The notes under the pieces were generated by a model. The model was not told where the DNA came from, ran no database searches, and saw nothing but the letters and a program-made list of their open reading frames with translations. Below are positions 41,307 through 51,002 of a stretch of DNA of 64,000 nucleotides, piece by piece (position 1 is the stretch's first letter; each line of letters begins with the position of its first letter). A program made the translations under genes and the position numbers. Origin of the DNA: [Pantoea] beijingensis (GTDB taxonomy: Bacteria; Pseudomonadota; Gammaproteobacteria; Enterobacterales; Enterobacteriaceae); the NCBI RefSeq assembly GCF_022647505.1, contig NZ_CP071409.1, positions 1,922,001 through 1,986,000 of the forward strand, given 5' to 3'.

Positions 41307-41363
41307 TGAGAACTATTCTCAAAAAATGCTTTACAGATGATATTGAGAATGATTACTATTCAT
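41307..41363 (+). promoter_or_regulatory. ryhB promoter with two Fur-like boxes
   Basis: TGAGAACTATTCTCA (41307-41321) is a perfect palindrome and TGAGAATGATTACTATTCAT (41344-41363) resembles the 19-bp Fur box. Between and within them lie TTTACA (41330-41335) and TACTAT (41354-41359), spaced 18 bases, as -35 and -10. The second box covers the -10 region, as needed for Fur repression. Further upstream GAGAATAG (41279-41286) mirrors CTATTCTC (41313-41320). Confidence 0.85.
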
Positions 41364-41365
41364 AT

Positions 41366-41456
41366 GCGCTTCGACGGTGGCTCTACCGAAGAAGAGCACG
41401 ACATTGCTCACATTGCTTCCAGTATTGTTTAGCCCGCCCTGCGCGGGCTTTTTTTT
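41366..41456 (+). ncRNA. ryhB: RyhB iron-responsive small RNA
   Basis: RyhB represses mRNAs of iron-using proteins through Hfq when Fur is inactive. The unstructured core (41395-41426, starting AGCACGACATTGCTCACATT) is identical to the E. coli RyhB pairing region. A 5' hairpin (CTTCG/CGAAG around 41369-41391) and a 3' terminator (stem 41431-41437/41443-41449, then eight T) complete the structure; the length of about 91 bases equals RyhB. The 5' end is placed from the -10 box. In E. coli ryhB is far away, between yhhX and yhhY, so its location between sapA and pspF is different. Confidence 0.92.
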
Positions 41457-41488
41457 GCCTTCGGAGGGCTCATCGGGTACTGACCCGA

Positions 41489-42481
41489 TTACCTCTCTTG
41501 CTGAGGTCGAACACCGTGTTTTTTCAACATGGCTCTGAACTGGTGGTAAGTGACCCCAAGAAGCTCGGCGGCACGGCGCTGGTTAAAGCGCGCTTGCTGC
41601 AGACTGTTCTCCAATAGTTTTTTTTCCTGTTGATTCTGCCAGTGACGTAAATCAATCGGCAGTTCGGGAGACGCGGGATCGCGCGATTCCGGCTCGGAGT
41701 ACGGGGGGGGCCGGTGAAAAGGGTTAAGAATAATCGTATCCAGCGCTTCATCCGTGCTGCTGTGACGATATACCGAGCGCTCCACCACGTTTTTTAGTTC
41801 GCGCACATTACCAGGCCAGTGATAATCCAACAGCACCTGCTGTGCCGCAGGCGAGAAGCCAGGAAAAAGCGCCATGCCCAGTTCACGGCACATCTGAATC
41901 GCAAAATGCTCCGCCATCACTAAAATATCGCTACGCCGCTCGCGAAGCGGGGGAAGCTGGACCACATCAAACGCCAGCCTGTCGAGCAGATCTGCACGGA
42001 ATCTTCCTCGGCGCGCAAGCTCAGGCAGATCATCATTTGTTGCGCACACCAGTCGAACACTGACCTGCAAAGGTTGGCTACCGCCAACACGCTCAAGCTG
42101 ACCGTATTCAATGACACGCAGTAATTTCTCCTGCACCAGCATCGGTGCCGTTGCCAGTTCGTCAAGGAACAGCGTGCCGCCATCAGCGCGTTCAAAGCGC
42201 CCAAGATGGCGTTTTTGCGCGCCGGTAAAGGCGCCCGCTTCATGGCCGAAAAGTTCGGAGTCGAGCAAATTTTCATTCAGCGCTGCACAGTTGAGAGAAA
42301 TAAAAGGACCCTGCCAGCGGTTGGATAGGTAGTGTAACCGGCTGGCAATCAGCTCCTTACCGGTACCGCGTTCGCCAGTGACCAGTACCGGTTTGTTAAG
42401 TGGAGCCAGGCGTGAAACTTGCTCAAGCACTTCAAGAAAGTTATTTGATTCACCTAAAAGGTTATCGCGGTGTTCTGACAT
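41489..42481 (-). CDS. pspF: Sigma-54-dependent psp operon activator PspF
   Basis: PspF is an AAA+ enhancer-binding protein that drives the psp operon and is held inactive by PspA. It lacks an N-terminal sensor domain and has Walker A GERGTGKE, the GAFTGA loop (HEAGAFTGAQKRH), Walker B GGTLFLDELA, the arginine-finger region and a C-terminal Fis-type helix-turn-helix (NQRRAAELLGVTYHQFRAML). ATG 42481 gives 330 residues; E. coli has 325. It is divergent from pspA, as in E. coli. Confidence 0.95.
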   Translation of the reverse strand: MSEHRDNLLGESNNFLEVLEQVSRLAPLNKPVLVTGERGTGKELIASRLHYLSNRWQGPFISLNCAALNENLLDSELFGHEAGAFTGAQKRHLGRFERADGGTLFLDELATAPMLVQEKLLRVIEYGQLERVGGSQPLQVSVRLVCATNDDLPELARRGRFRADLLDRLAFDVVQLPPLRERRSDILVMAEHFAIQMCRELGMALFPGFSPAAQQVLLDYHWPGNVRELKNVVERSVYRHSSTDEALDTIILNPFHRPPPYSEPESRDPASPELPIDLRHWQNQQEKKLLENSLQQARFNQRRAAELLGVTYHQFRAMLKKHGVRPQQER

Positions 42482-42577
42482 GATGAATTTCACCAGGTGT
42501 TAGTGTTTAAAACTAAATTACGCGTTCAACAGCATCAAGTAAAGCTAATGAATGCTATAAAATCAATAAGATAAAAA

Positions 42578-42594
42578 CTGGCACGCATTTTGTA
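42578..42594 (+). promoter_or_regulatory. Sigma-54 promoter of pspABCD
   Basis: CTGGCACGCATTTTGTA matches the -24 (GG) and -12 (GT) elements of the E. coli pspA promoter. It ends 54 bases before the pspA ATG. PspF binding sites and an IHF site are expected between it and pspF but were not pinned down. Confidence 0.85.
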
Positions 42595-42648
42595 TTAAAA
42601 ACAACAGCGCATGGCGCAACACAGACAATATGAATGAGGATGTTAATT

Positions 42649-43317
42649 ATGGGTATTTTTTCTCGCTTTGCCGACATTGTGAACGCCAACATTAATTCGC
42701 TGTTGGAAAAAGCTGAAGATCCACAAAAGCTGGTACGCCTGATGATTCAGGAAATGGAAGACACGCTGGTTGAAGTGCGTTCAACCTCTGCACGTGCTTT
42801 GGCGGAAAAGAAACAGCTGGTTCGTCGTATTGAACAAGCGGAGGCCCAGCAGAACGAATGGCAGGAAAAAGCTGAGCTGGCTCTGCGTAAAGACAAAGAT
42901 GATTTAGCACGCGCAGCACTGATTGAAAAACAGAAGCTGGCCGATTTGACAGGGTCACTGAAGCACGAAGTCGCGTTGGTGGAAGAGACGCTGGACCGTA
43001 TGAAGGGTGAAATTGGTGAGTTAGAGAAAAAACTCTCTGAAACTCGTGCCCGTCAGCAGGCGCTGACGCTACGCCATCAGGCGGCATCCTCTTCACGCGA
43101 TGTTCGTCGTCAGCTCGATACCGGTAAACTGGACCAGGCGATGGCGAGATTTGAATCTTTTGAACGACGTATCGATCACATGGAAGCGGAGGCAGAAAGC
43201 GTAGGTTTTGGCAAGCCTAAATCACTGGATCAGGAGTTTGCCGAACTGAAAGCTGACGATGCGATTAGCGAGCAGTTAAATGCATTAAAAGCCAAAATGA
43301 ATAACCGCAGCGAATAA
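42649..43317 (+). CDS. pspA: Phage shock protein A
   Basis: PspA binds stressed inner membrane to preserve the proton motive force and, when free, inhibits PspF. It is a long coiled-coil protein of 222 residues, the E. coli length, with the N-terminal amphipathic helix [19 protein letters not shown] and the PspA/IM30 motif [20 protein letters not shown] 42649 is preceded by TGAGGA. The short in-frame extension from 42634 is not supported. Confidence 0.97.
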   Translation: MGIFSRFADIVNANINSLLEKAEDPQKLVRLMIQEMEDTLVEVRSTSARALAEKKQLVRRIEQAEAQQNEWQEKAELALRKDKDDLARAALIEKQKLADLTGSLKHEVALVEETLDRMKGEIGELEKKLSETRARQQALTLRHQAASSSRDVRRQLDTGKLDQAMARFESFERRIDHMEAEAESVGFGKPKSLDQEFAELKADDAISEQLNALKAKMNNRSE

Positions 43318-43331
43318 TGCTGCAGGGATCG

Positions 43332-43350
43332 GGCATCTTCATCAGATGCC
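43332..43350 (+). other. Hairpin between pspA and pspB
   Basis: GGCATCT (43332-43338) and AGATGCC (43344-43350) form a 7-bp stem without a T run. It may stabilise the pspA message or partly attenuate pspBCD; this is an inference from position only. Confidence 0.5.
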
Positions 43351-43392
43351 TGCCCGTGACCGGTTTCGGGTAGAAAAGATCAAGGAGAGGGA

Positions 43393-43620
43393 ATGAGTGC
43401 ATTATTTCTTGCCATACCGTTGACAATTTTTGTGCTGTTTGTGGCACCTGTCTGGTTATGGCTTCATTACAGCAATCGCCAAAATAACGGCGCTGAACTA
43501 TCCCAAAGCGATATGCAGCGCCTGCAGCAACTGACGCATGATGCGAAACGCATGCGCGAACGTATTCAGGCGCTGGAAGAGATTCTGGATGCCGAACATC
43601 CTCGCTGGAGGCAACCATGA
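43393..43620 (+). CDS. pspB: Phage shock protein B
   Basis: Inner-membrane component that, with PspC, relays envelope stress to PspA. It has 75 residues: one membrane helix (about 5-25, LAIPLTIFVLFVAPVWLWLH) and a coiled-coil tail ending EEILDAEHPRWRQP, as in E. coli (74). A strong AAGGAGAGGGA precedes the ATG. Its stop overlaps the pspC start. Confidence 0.95.
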   Translation: MSALFLAIPLTIFVLFVAPVWLWLHYSNRQNNGAELSQSDMQRLQQLTHDAKRMRERIQALEEILDAEHPRWRQP

Positions 43621-43979
43621 CAGGATTTTCATTAAAAGGAAAAAGCCTCTGGCGCATTCCGCAACAGGGCAAGATTAAAGGTGTTTGCGCCGGTATTGCT
43701 CATTATCTCGATATCCCGGTGCGGTTGGTACGGGTAATGGTCGTGCTTTCAATGATTTTCGGTCTGTTTTTCTTCACGATCGTGACCTATTTTATTTTAA
43801 GTTTGGTGCTGGACCCGATGCCCTACGGCATGGAGCAGGAAGAACGTCAGCCTACGACGGGAGAATTACTGAACGATCTTAGCACTGAGCTGACATCAGG
43901 CGAACAACGCCTGCGTGAGGTTGAGCGTTATGTCACCTCGGAAACTTTTAGTGTCCGCAGCCGTTTCAGCCAACTGTAG
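43617..43979 (+). CDS. pspC: Phage shock protein C
   Basis: Inner-membrane sensor partner of PspB. The PspC domain (WRIPQQGKIKGVCAGIAHYLDIPVRLVRV) precedes a membrane helix (about 40-62), followed by a charged tail with a heptad pattern. It has 120 residues; E. coli PspC has 119. Overlaps pspB by four bases (ATGA). Confidence 0.95.
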   Translation: MTGFSLKGKSLWRIPQQGKIKGVCAGIAHYLDIPVRLVRVMVVLSMIFGLFFFTIVTYFILSLVLDPMPYGMEQEERQPTTGELLNDLSTELTSGEQRLREVERYVTSETFSVRSRFSQL

Positions 43980-44022
43980 CGTTGGTCTGACCGGTTTGAC
44001 TGTTTTTCGTAAGGAGTTTGTT

Positions 44023-44262
44023 ATGCGCCAGTGGCAACAACGTTTTCGCCAGCATGCCGCCCCTGCGTTGAAGTCAGTGGGTAAATTTATGTTGATTAAT
44101 GCTATCTCGTATGGCCCGGCAGGTATCACTGGTTGGGCCGTTAAATCGGTGGCGCGGCGTCCTTTAAAAATCGCACTGGCCGTTGTGCTGGAACCATTAC
44201 TTAAACGCGCGACCGCTAAAATAGTCCGGGCCGTAGCAAGACGAGCCGGTGGGGCGGCGTGA
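44023..44262 (+). CDS. pspD: Phage shock protein D
   Basis: A small peripheral/inner-membrane protein, last gene of the psp operon. Its 79 residues include ISYGPAGITGWAVKSVARRPLK, strongly conserved with E. coli PspD, and a basic C-terminus. ATG 44023 has AAGGAG at good spacing; the longer frame from 43915 overlaps pspC and is rejected. Function in stress is poorly defined. Confidence 0.9.
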   Translation: MRQWQQRFRQHAAPALKSVGKFMLINAISYGPAGITGWAVKSVARRPLKIALAVVLEPLLKRATAKIVRAVARRAGGAA

Positions 44263-44384
44263 TAATTACGCATGCATCACGTCGGGATAGGTGAAAATAG
44301 CACGATGCATGTTACGCTTCCGTCATCAATGACTCATTGCCATGCGCCGATGGGTCATCCTTCCCCTACGATCAGGACCTTCCG

Positions 44385-44897
44385 ATGACGCTCAAAAATA
44401 TCACCACGCGACTAGCCAGATTGCAGGATGCTGAAAACATTGCCGACTTACTGATTGCGAATTCTGCTGATAATGGCGGTGAGCTGTATGGCAACTATTC
44501 TGTAGAGGTCGTTGCCGAGTGGATCGAACGCGCGACACCGACGCTGGTCGCATTGGATGAGGGCAGAGTGATTGGGGTGCTTTTTACCGCTGAAAAAGCG
44601 CGGGTAAAAGCCAAGCCAGTCGTGGAGATGCTCAAAGTGTGGCCTGGTGATGCTGATGCGTATCTCTATGGTCCGGTATGTATTGATGTGGATGCACGAG
44701 GCCAAACGGACCAGCAGCAAAAACGTGTTTTCACCGAGCTATACCGTGAATTAAAACAGCAGTTTCCAACGCGAGAAGGCCTGCTGTTTATTAACACGGA
44801 AAATACACGATCGATTGCCGCCCACCAACGTCTTGGCATGACCCGAGTGGCGGATTTTACCTGCGAAGGTACACAATTTGTGGTGATGACCGTGTAG
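44385..44897 (+). CDS. GNAT-family N-acetyltransferase
   Basis: A 170-residue protein of the GNAT fold. The pattern RLARLQDAENIADLL (start of the fold), AYLYGPVCIDVDARGQ (strand 4 and the acetyl-CoA binding region) and FINTENTRSIAAHQRLGM (motif B) are typical. The acceptor is unknown. It lies between pspD and ycjX, where E. coli has no such gene. ATG 44385 has AGGA upstream; an in-frame ATG at 44337 would add 16 residues. Confidence 0.75.
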   Translation: MTLKNITTRLARLQDAENIADLLIANSADNGGELYGNYSVEVVAEWIERATPTLVALDEGRVIGVLFTAEKARVKAKPVVEMLKVWPGDADAYLYGPVCIDVDARGQTDQQQKRVFTELYRELKQQFPTREGLLFINTENTRSIAAHQRLGMTRVADFTCEGTQFVVMTV

Positions 44898-44949
44898 CGG
44901 TGATGAGCACAGGGCCAATAATAATGATGATGGGGTGCTAACACCTGAG

Positions 44950-46347
44950 ATGAAACGACTGCAAAATGAATTGATGTCGCTTATGAACCGTGGCGTGGAT
45001 CGCCATTTACGTCTTGCCGTCACCGGGCTGAGCCGAAGCGGCAAAACGGCTTTTATCACGTCGATGGTTAATCAGCTGCTTAATGTGCATGCAGGCGCTC
45101 GATTACCGATGCTGTCAGCGGCACGCGAAGCGCGATTGTTAGGTGTTAAACGCGTTCCACAGCGCGATATGGGCATACAGCGTTTCACTTATGATGAAGG
45201 GCTGGCGCAACTTTATGGCATGCCGCCTAACTGGCCAACGCCAACGCGCGGTGTCAGTGAAATGCGTCTGGCGTTGCGTTACCGTTCGCGGGAATCGCTA
45301 TTGCGGCATTTTAAAGAGACATCCACGCTCTATCTGGAGATTGTTGATTATCCCGGTGAGTGGTTGTTGGATCTGCCGATGCTGGCGCAGGATTACCTGA
45401 GCTGGTCACGCCAGATGGCTGGGTTGTTACAAGGTGATCGTGCAAGTTGGGCCAAACCCTGGCGCGATCTTTGTGCATCGCTTGACCCACTGGCCCCGGC
45501 CGATGAAAATCGGTTGGCTGAGATTGCTCAAGCCTGGACCGATTATCTGCTACTGTGCAAGCAGCAGGGGCTGCACTTTATTCAGCCCGGTCGCTTTGTA
45601 TTACCGGGAGAGATGGCGGGTGCGCCCGCCCTGCAATTTTTTCCCTGGCCTGACGTGGACGCAGACGGTGAATCAAAGCTGGCGCAGGCGGACAAGGGCA
45701 GCAATATTGCGACGCTACGCGCACGGTTTAACTACTATTGCCAGCATGTTGTGACTGCATTTTATAAGAACTATTTTTTACGTTTCGATCGGCAAATTGT
45801 ACTGGTTGACTGTCTGCAACCGCTCAATAGTGGGCCACAGGCGTTTAATGATATGCGGCTGGCGCTGACGCAACTGATGCAAAGCTTTCACTATGGTCAG
45901 CGTACGCTTTTTCGCCGTCTTTTCTCGCCCGTTATTGATAAGCTGCTGTTTGCCGCCACGAAATCCGACCATGTAACCGCCGATCAGCACGCCAATCTTG
46001 TCTCTCTTTTACAACAGTTGGTACAGGATGCCTGGCAAAATGCGGCCTTTGAGGGCATCAATATGGATTGCGTCGGGCTGGCGGCTGTGCAGGCGACGCA
46101 AAGCGGCATCGTGGACCATCTCGGCGAAAAAATCCCGGCGTTACGCGGTCACCGCCTGGGTGATGATGCGCCTCTGACCTTTTATCCGGGAGAAGTGCCA
46201 CCGCGCCTGCCAGGCAATGCATTCTGGCAGCAGCAGGGATTTCATTTTGAACAATTCCGGCCACAAAATCTCGATGTGGACCGTCCGTTGCCACATATTC
46301 GTATGGATTCTGCGCTGGAGTTTTTACTGGGAGACAAGCTGCGATGA
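44950..46347 (+). CDS. ycjX: YcjX family NTPase
   Basis: A cytoplasmic P-loop protein (DUF463) of 465 residues. Walker A is [10 protein letters not shown] (residues about 26-35) and the segment [19 protein letters not shown] resembles a G3-like DxPG motif. It is genetically linked to psp and regulated with it in E. coli, but its biochemical role is unclear. ATG 44950 equals the E. coli N-terminus and length; a GTG at 44935 is an alternative. It overlaps ycjF by four bases. Confidence 0.93.
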   Translation: MKRLQNELMSLMNRGVDRHLRLAVTGLSRSGKTAFITSMVNQLLNVHAGARLPMLSAAREARLLGVKRVPQRDMGIQRFTYDEGLAQLYGMPPNWPTPTRGVSEMRLALRYRSRESLLRHFKETSTLYLEIVDYPGEWLLDLPMLAQDYLSWSRQMAGLLQGDRASWAKPWRDLCASLDPLAPADENRLAEIAQAWTDYLLLCKQQGLHFIQPGRFVLPGEMAGAPALQFFPWPDVDADGESKLAQADKGSNIATLRARFNYYCQHVVTAFYKNYFLRFDRQIVLVDCLQPLNSGPQAFNDMRLALTQLMQSFHYGQRTLFRRLFSPVIDKLLFAATKSDHVTADQHANLVSLLQQLVQDAWQNAAFEGINMDCVGLAAVQATQSGIVDHLGEKIPALRGHRLGDDAPLTFYPGEVPPRLPGNAFWQQQGFHFEQFRPQNLDVDRPLPHIRMDSALEFLLGDKLR

Positions 46348-47411
46348 CTACACCAATTAAACCGCGCATTGATTTTGCAAAACCATTCGAGATGGAGTCA
46401 GCACGGCCCATTAAAGCTTCCCGGGCTTTTAGTGAGGCAGAGAAAACGCCTTTTATTGCGCTGCATGAAGACGCGAGTCTGGAACCGCTAAATGAAGGCG
46501 CAGGCGAACGCGCCGTTGATGCGGCGTTGCGGCCAAAGCGCAGCCTATGGCGCAAAATGGTGACCGCGGGATTGGGCGTATTTGGGATCAGTGTGATTGC
46601 TCAGAGCGCACAGTGGATACACCATGCCTGGCTGACACAGGATTGGATCGCTCTTGGTGCTGGTACCGCGGGAGGGTTGATTATCGCGGCTGGAGCAGGG
46701 GCGCTTGCCACGGAATGGCGACGGTTATACAAATTGCGTGAGCGGGCGGAAGAGCGCGATGTCGGGCGCCAGTTACTGGATAGTCATGGTATCGGACAGG
46801 GACGCGTCTTTTGCGAGAAGTTGGCGCGTCAGGCGGGGCTCGATCAGGGACATCCGGCCCTCCAGCGCTGGCAGGCCTCGCTGCATGAAACACACAACGA
46901 TCGCGAAACTGTCGAGCTCTATGCGCAGCTGGTACAACCGGTGTTGGACCGACAGGCCCGACGTGAAATTAGCCGTTCTGCGGCGGAATCAGCATTAATG
47001 ATAGCCGTTAGCCCTCTGGCACTGGTTGATATGGCATTTATCGCCTGGCGTAACCTGCGACTGGTCAACCGTATAGCGGCGCTCTACGGCATCGAGCTGG
47101 GCTATTTTAGCCGCATACGTTTGTTTCGCCTGGTATTGCTGAATATTGCCTTTGCAGGAGCTTCAGAGCTGGTGCGCGAAGTCGGGATGGATTGGGTGTC
47201 TCAGGATATTGCCGCCCGACTTTCCGCCCGTGCGGCACAAGGCATTGGAGCAGGATTACTAACCGCACGCTTGGGTATTAAAGCTATGGAGCTATGTCGT
47301 CCGCTCCCCTGGCTGGCAGGTGATAAGCCTCGACTGGGCGATTTTCGGCGGGAATTAATAGATCAGTTAAAAGATACGTTGCAAAAAGGCGGCAACAAAA
47401 CAGAGAAATAA
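46344..47411 (+). CDS. ycjF: YcjF family inner-membrane protein
   Basis: A 355-residue protein of the UPF0283/DUF697 group. After a hydrophilic N-terminal region come two membrane helices (about 72-91 and 100-121) and a C-terminal DUF697 part with [28 protein letters not shown]. Function unknown; coupled by ATGA overlap to ycjX, as in E. coli. N-terminus [11 protein letters not shown] is conserved. Confidence 0.92.
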   Translation: MTTPIKPRIDFAKPFEMESARPIKASRAFSEAEKTPFIALHEDASLEPLNEGAGERAVDAALRPKRSLWRKMVTAGLGVFGISVIAQSAQWIHHAWLTQDWIALGAGTAGGLIIAAGAGALATEWRRLYKLRERAEERDVGRQLLDSHGIGQGRVFCEKLARQAGLDQGHPALQRWQASLHETHNDRETVELYAQLVQPVLDRQARREISRSAAESALMIAVSPLALVDMAFIAWRNLRLVNRIAALYGIELGYFSRIRLFRLVLLNIAFAGASELVREVGMDWVSQDIAARLSARAAQGIGAGLLTARLGIKAMELCRPLPWLAGDKPRLGDFRRELIDQLKDTLQKGGNKTEK

Positions 47412-47543
47412 ACTTTCGGGTGGCGTATTTTTCGCCATCCGCCATATAAATGTCCAGTTTTGCGTTAGCGTGCTGAAAAAATAGTATTAAGCATGATTAA
47501 CCCTGACACCTCAGCTACTATTTTTTTGCCTCTTGCGGCAAAC

Positions 47544-47561
47544 TGTCAACTTTTCATGACA
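47544..47561 (+). promoter_or_regulatory. Putative TyrR box upstream of tyrR
   Basis: TGTCAA-6-ATGACA (47544-47561) matches the TYR box consensus TGTAAA-N6-TTTACA at the key TGT and ACA positions. It lies about 75 bases before tyrR. Autoregulation is known in E. coli; here it is inferred. Confidence 0.6.
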
Positions 47562-47634
47562 GGCGCTTCTGACCTGCCGTATGATGGCATATTATTTGGA
47601 AATTTGTTTCTTATACATTGAATAAGGCCATCCC

Positions 47635-49191
47635 ATGCGCTTGGAAGTCTTTTGCCAGGACCGAATCGGTCTGACGCGTGAACTGCTGGATTTGCTGGTC
47701 GAGCGGAGTATTGATCTTCGCGGCATTGAAATTGCCCCTATAGGGCGTATTTATCTGAACTTTTCCGCCATTGCCTTTGATCAGTTTAGCAATTTGATGG
47801 CTGAAATTCGTCGTATTTCCGGGGTGACCGATGTACGTACCGTGACATTTTTGCCCTCTGAGCGCGAGCATCGAGCGCTGAGTGCGTTGCTGGTTGCGCT
47901 ACCGGATCCGGTATTTTCCATCGATCTGAAAAGTAAAGTTGAGCTGGCTAACCCTGCGGCGCAAATCTTATTTGATCTTGACGACCAAAAAATGCGCGGC
48001 CATAGCGCGGGTACGCTGATCCCCGGTTTCAATTTTATGCGCTGGCTTGAAAGTGAACGGGTTGAAGCTCAGGCACAACATGTGCTCATTCAGGGGCGAG
48101 ATTTTCTGATGGAAGCACGGCCTATTTATCTGAATGACGTCAAGGAACAACCGGAAGGCCCGGTGGGCGCGGTAGTTATGTTGAAATCTACTGCGCGTAT
48201 GGGGCAGCAGTTGCAGAATCTTGCGGTAAACGATGATTCTGAGTTTGAACACATCGTCGCGGTCAACCCGAAAATGCGTCAGGTTATCGATCAGGCACGC
48301 AAACTGGCTATGTTGGATGCGCCGTTGCTGATTGTAGGCGATACCGGCACGGGAAAAGATATGCTGGCGCGTGCCTGCCATTTGCGCAGTTCCCGGGGTA
48401 AAAAGCCGTTTCTTGCATTGAACTGTGCTTCTCTACCGGATGATGTCGCCGAAAGTGAACTGTTTGGTCATGCAGCAGGCGCTTACCCCAATGCGCTGGA
48501 AGGAAAGAAAGGGTTTTTTGAGCAGGCGAACGGCGGATCGGTATTACTGGATGAAATTGGCGAAATGTCGCCGCGTATGCAGACTAAATTACTGCGTTTT
48601 CTTAACGACGGCACCTTTCGTCGCGTAGGGGAAGAGCATGAAGTACATGTCGATGTGCGCGTGATTTGTGCGACCCAAAAAAACTTGACTGAATTGGTTC
48701 ATCGAGGTGAGTTTAGGGAAGACCTTTTCTACCGGCTTAACGTATTGACGCTGCATTTGCCGCCGTTGCGTGAGCGACCGCAGGATATTTTGCCACTGAC
48801 GGAAATGTTCGTTGCGCGCTTTGCCGATGAACAGGGCGTGACATGTCCGAGACTGTCATCGCAGTTGAACGGATTTTTAATGCGCTACAGCTGGCCCGGT
48901 AACGTACGTCAGCTCAAAAATGCGCTGTATCGTGCGTTAACGCAACTTGAAGGTTATGAACTACGGCCGCAGGATATTATTTTACCTGAATTGACGCTGG
49001 AGTTATCCCTGGGCGATGAAGCGATAGAAGGATCGCTTGATGAAATTACCAGCCGTTTTGAGCGTTCGGTGCTAACGCGACTTTATCTTTCCTACCCGAG
49101 TACGCGTAAGTTGGCGAAACGTCTGGGCGTGTCCCATACTGCGATTGCTAATAAGTTGCGTGAATATGGACTGAGCCAGAAAAAAACGTAG
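47635..49191 (+). CDS. tyrR: Aromatic amino acid regulator TyrR
   Basis: TyrR represses or activates aromatic amino acid synthesis and transport genes in response to Tyr, Phe and Trp. It has an ACT domain (1-75), a PAS domain (about 80-190), a sigma-54-activator-like AAA+ domain (Walker A GDTGTGKD) and a C-terminal helix-turn-helix (STRKLAKRLGVSHTAIANKL). As in other TyrR proteins the GAFTGA loop is replaced (HAAGAYPNALEG), fitting sigma-70 promoters. 518 residues; E. coli 513. Confidence 0.95.
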   Translation: MRLEVFCQDRIGLTRELLDLLVERSIDLRGIEIAPIGRIYLNFSAIAFDQFSNLMAEIRRISGVTDVRTVTFLPSEREHRALSALLVALPDPVFSIDLKSKVELANPAAQILFDLDDQKMRGHSAGTLIPGFNFMRWLESERVEAQAQHVLIQGRDFLMEARPIYLNDVKEQPEGPVGAVVMLKSTARMGQQLQNLAVNDDSEFEHIVAVNPKMRQVIDQARKLAMLDAPLLIVGDTGTGKDMLARACHLRSSRGKKPFLALNCASLPDDVAESELFGHAAGAYPNALEGKKGFFEQANGGSVLLDEIGEMSPRMQTKLLRFLNDGTFRRVGEEHEVHVDVRVICATQKNLTELVHRGEFREDLFYRLNVLTLHLPPLRERPQDILPLTEMFVARFADEQGVTCPRLSSQLNGFLMRYSWPGNVRQLKNALYRALTQLEGYELRPQDIILPELTLELSLGDEAIEGSLDEITSRFERSVLTRLYLSYPSTRKLAKRLGVSHTAIANKLREYGLSQKKT

Positions 49192-49200
49192 CGCCGAGCG

Positions 49201-49234
49201 ATAACGGGTCAGCAAAGCCGACCCGTTATTTTAT
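49201..49234. terminator. Terminator between tyrR and tpx
   Basis: Perfect 10-bp stem ATAACGGGTC (49201-49210) and GACCCGTTAT (49220-49229), followed by TTTAT. It sits between the converging tyrR and tpx stops and may serve both. Confidence 0.75.
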
Positions 49235-49244
49235 CGGCAGAGGC

Positions 49245-49751
49245 TTATTTTTTCAAAATGGCCAGTGCAGCATCGTAATCAGGTTCATTAGTGATTTCAT
49301 TCACTAATTGGCTATATAACACCTGATCTTTATCATCCAGCACGACAACCGCGCGAGCAGTTAACCCTTTTAGTGGGCCATCCGCAATTGCGACGCCATA
49401 ATCTTCTTTAAATTCGTCATTGCGCAGCGTAGATAAGGTCACGACGTTGCTTAAACCATCTGATCCGCAAAAGCGTGACTGTGCGAAGGGAAGGTCGGAA
49501 GAGATACACAATACAACGGTATTCTCTAATTCATTTGCCAGTTGGTTGAACTTACGCACTGAAGCAGCGCAGACACCGGTATCAATACTGGGGAAAATGT
49601 TCAGGACTTTACGCTTTCCGGCATAAGTGGAGAGCGTAACATCAGAAAGATCTTTTGCGACGAGAGTAAACGGCTTCGCCGCCTGACCAGGCGTTGGAAT
49701 CTGACCGGCAACAGCAACAGGATTACCCTGAAACAGAACTGATTGAGACAT
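49245..49751 (-). CDS. tpx: Thiol peroxidase
   Basis: Tpx is an atypical 2-Cys peroxiredoxin reducing lipid and alkyl hydroperoxides with thioredoxin. The peroxidatic Cys61 lies in [15 protein letters not shown] and the resolving Cys95 in [11 protein letters not shown]. It has 168 residues, as in E. coli. ATAAGGAACC precedes ATG 49751. It converges on tyrR in the E. coli arrangement. Confidence 0.97.
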   Translation of the reverse strand: MSQSVLFQGNPVAVAGQIPTPGQAAKPFTLVAKDLSDVTLSTYAGKRKVLNIFPSIDTGVCAASVRKFNQLANELENTVVLCISSDLPFAQSRFCGSDGLSNVVTLSTLRNDEFKEDYGVAIADGPLKGLTARAVVVLDDKDQVLYSQLVNEITNEPDYDAALAILKK

Positions 49752-50024
49752 ACTGGTTCCTTATACATGTGTTTGACACGTCGGCCAGTGTAAGGCAATC
49801 CGGCGGGCTGAGACAGAGAAATTATGTCTGCCAGAGTTCAGGCAGCAGATTTTAGATTTCACTGCCTTTGCCCGCCTGCCATTATCCAACCGATGAGGGT
49901 GATGTTCATGGCGTACAGTGAGCTGTTAAGCGTGGCACAATTTTAATATTTTGCGCGGTACGAAATAGCAACAATGGTCATGATGCGCTAAAAAATCAAC
50001 ATCATTTAACCTAAGGATACATGG

Positions 50025-51002
50025 ATGATTGCTGTAAAAATTTACCCTGAAGCCTGGCCATTACATTCACCGTTTGTTATCGCGCGCGGGGCCCGAAGCG
50101 AAGCGGGTGTGGTGGTGGTTGAGCTGGAAGATAACGGCATCAAGGGCATCGGTGAATGCACGCCTTACCCTCGCTATGGTGAAAGTGAGGCTTCGGTGTT
50201 GGCACAGATTTGTGCAATTTTGCCCTCGCTGGAACGAGGAATAACGCGGGCAGAGTTACAGGATATTTTGCCTGCTGGCGCTGCGCGCAATGCGATCGAC
50301 AGCGCAATGTGGGATCTGGAAAGCCGCAAAGCGGGGCGTTCACTTTGGCAACTCACCGCAACGGCTATGCCTGATGAGGTGACAATGGCACAGACCGTCA
50401 GTATCGACGAACCTAACGTGATGGCCAGTAGCGCGCTGGCGTTATGGCAAAACGGTGCCCGCCTGCTCAAAATCAAACTTGATGATCACATGATTACCGA
50501 GCGGATGATGGCAATCCGCACAGCGGTTCCGGAAGCACAGTTAATTGTCGATGCGAACGAGTCATGGAAAAGCGAGGGGCTGGCGGCGCGCTGCCAGCTT
50601 CTCGCCGATCTCGGTGTCGTTATGCTGGAGCAACCGCTACCGGTGCATGAGGATACCGCGCTTGAAAATTTCATCCATCCTCTGCCGATTTGTGCTGATG
50701 AGAGCTGCCATACCCGCAACAGCCTGAATATGCTGCATAATCGCTATGAGATGATTAATATCAAGCTGGATAAAACCGGTGGTTTGACGGAAGCCCTCGC
50801 GCTGGCAGAGGCGGCCCGTGCGGCGGGATTTGGCATTATGCTTGGCTGTATGCTTTGCACATCCCGAGCGATCAATGCCGCGTTGCCATTGGCGCCGCTG
50901 GCGCGCTTTGTCGATCTTGATGGTCCGACCTGGCTGGCGGTTGACGTTGAGCCAGGGCTGCATTTCTCCAGCGGGAAAATTACTCTCAGGGTTGCCACGT
51001 AA
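50025..51002 (+). CDS. ycjG: L-Ala-D/L-Glu epimerase
   Basis: An enolase-superfamily enzyme that epimerises L-Ala-D-Glu from murein to L-Ala-L-Glu so that it can be used as a nutrient. The muconate-lactonizing-type barrel has KIKLD (catalytic lysine), DANESW, EQP, CADES and the second lysine in INIKLDKTGG. 325 residues, E. coli 321. AAGGAT precedes the ATG. It overlaps the 3' end of convergent mpaA by 17 bases, and the neighbours mpaA and mppA act on the same peptides. Confidence 0.94.
   Translation: MIAVKIYPEAWPLHSPFVIARGARSEAGVVVVELEDNGIKGIGECTPYPRYGESEASVLAQICAILPSLERGITRAELQDILPAGAARNAIDSAMWDLESRKAGRSLWQLTATAMPDEVTMAQTVSIDEPNVMASSALALWQNGARLLKIKLDDHMITERMMAIRTAVPEAQLIVDANESWKSEGLAARCQLLADLGVVMLEQPLPVHEDTALENFIHPLPICADESCHTRNSLNMLHNRYEMINIKLDKTGGLTEALALAEAARAAGFGIMLGCMLCTSRAINAALPLAPLARFVDLDGPTWLAVDVEPGLHFSSGKITLRVAT

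Noticed and set aside
41344-41429. A 27-codon frame starting at ATG 41349 before a terminator
   Set aside because: The sequence is the RyhB small RNA with its Fur box; the start codon lies inside the promoter, so the frame is accidental.
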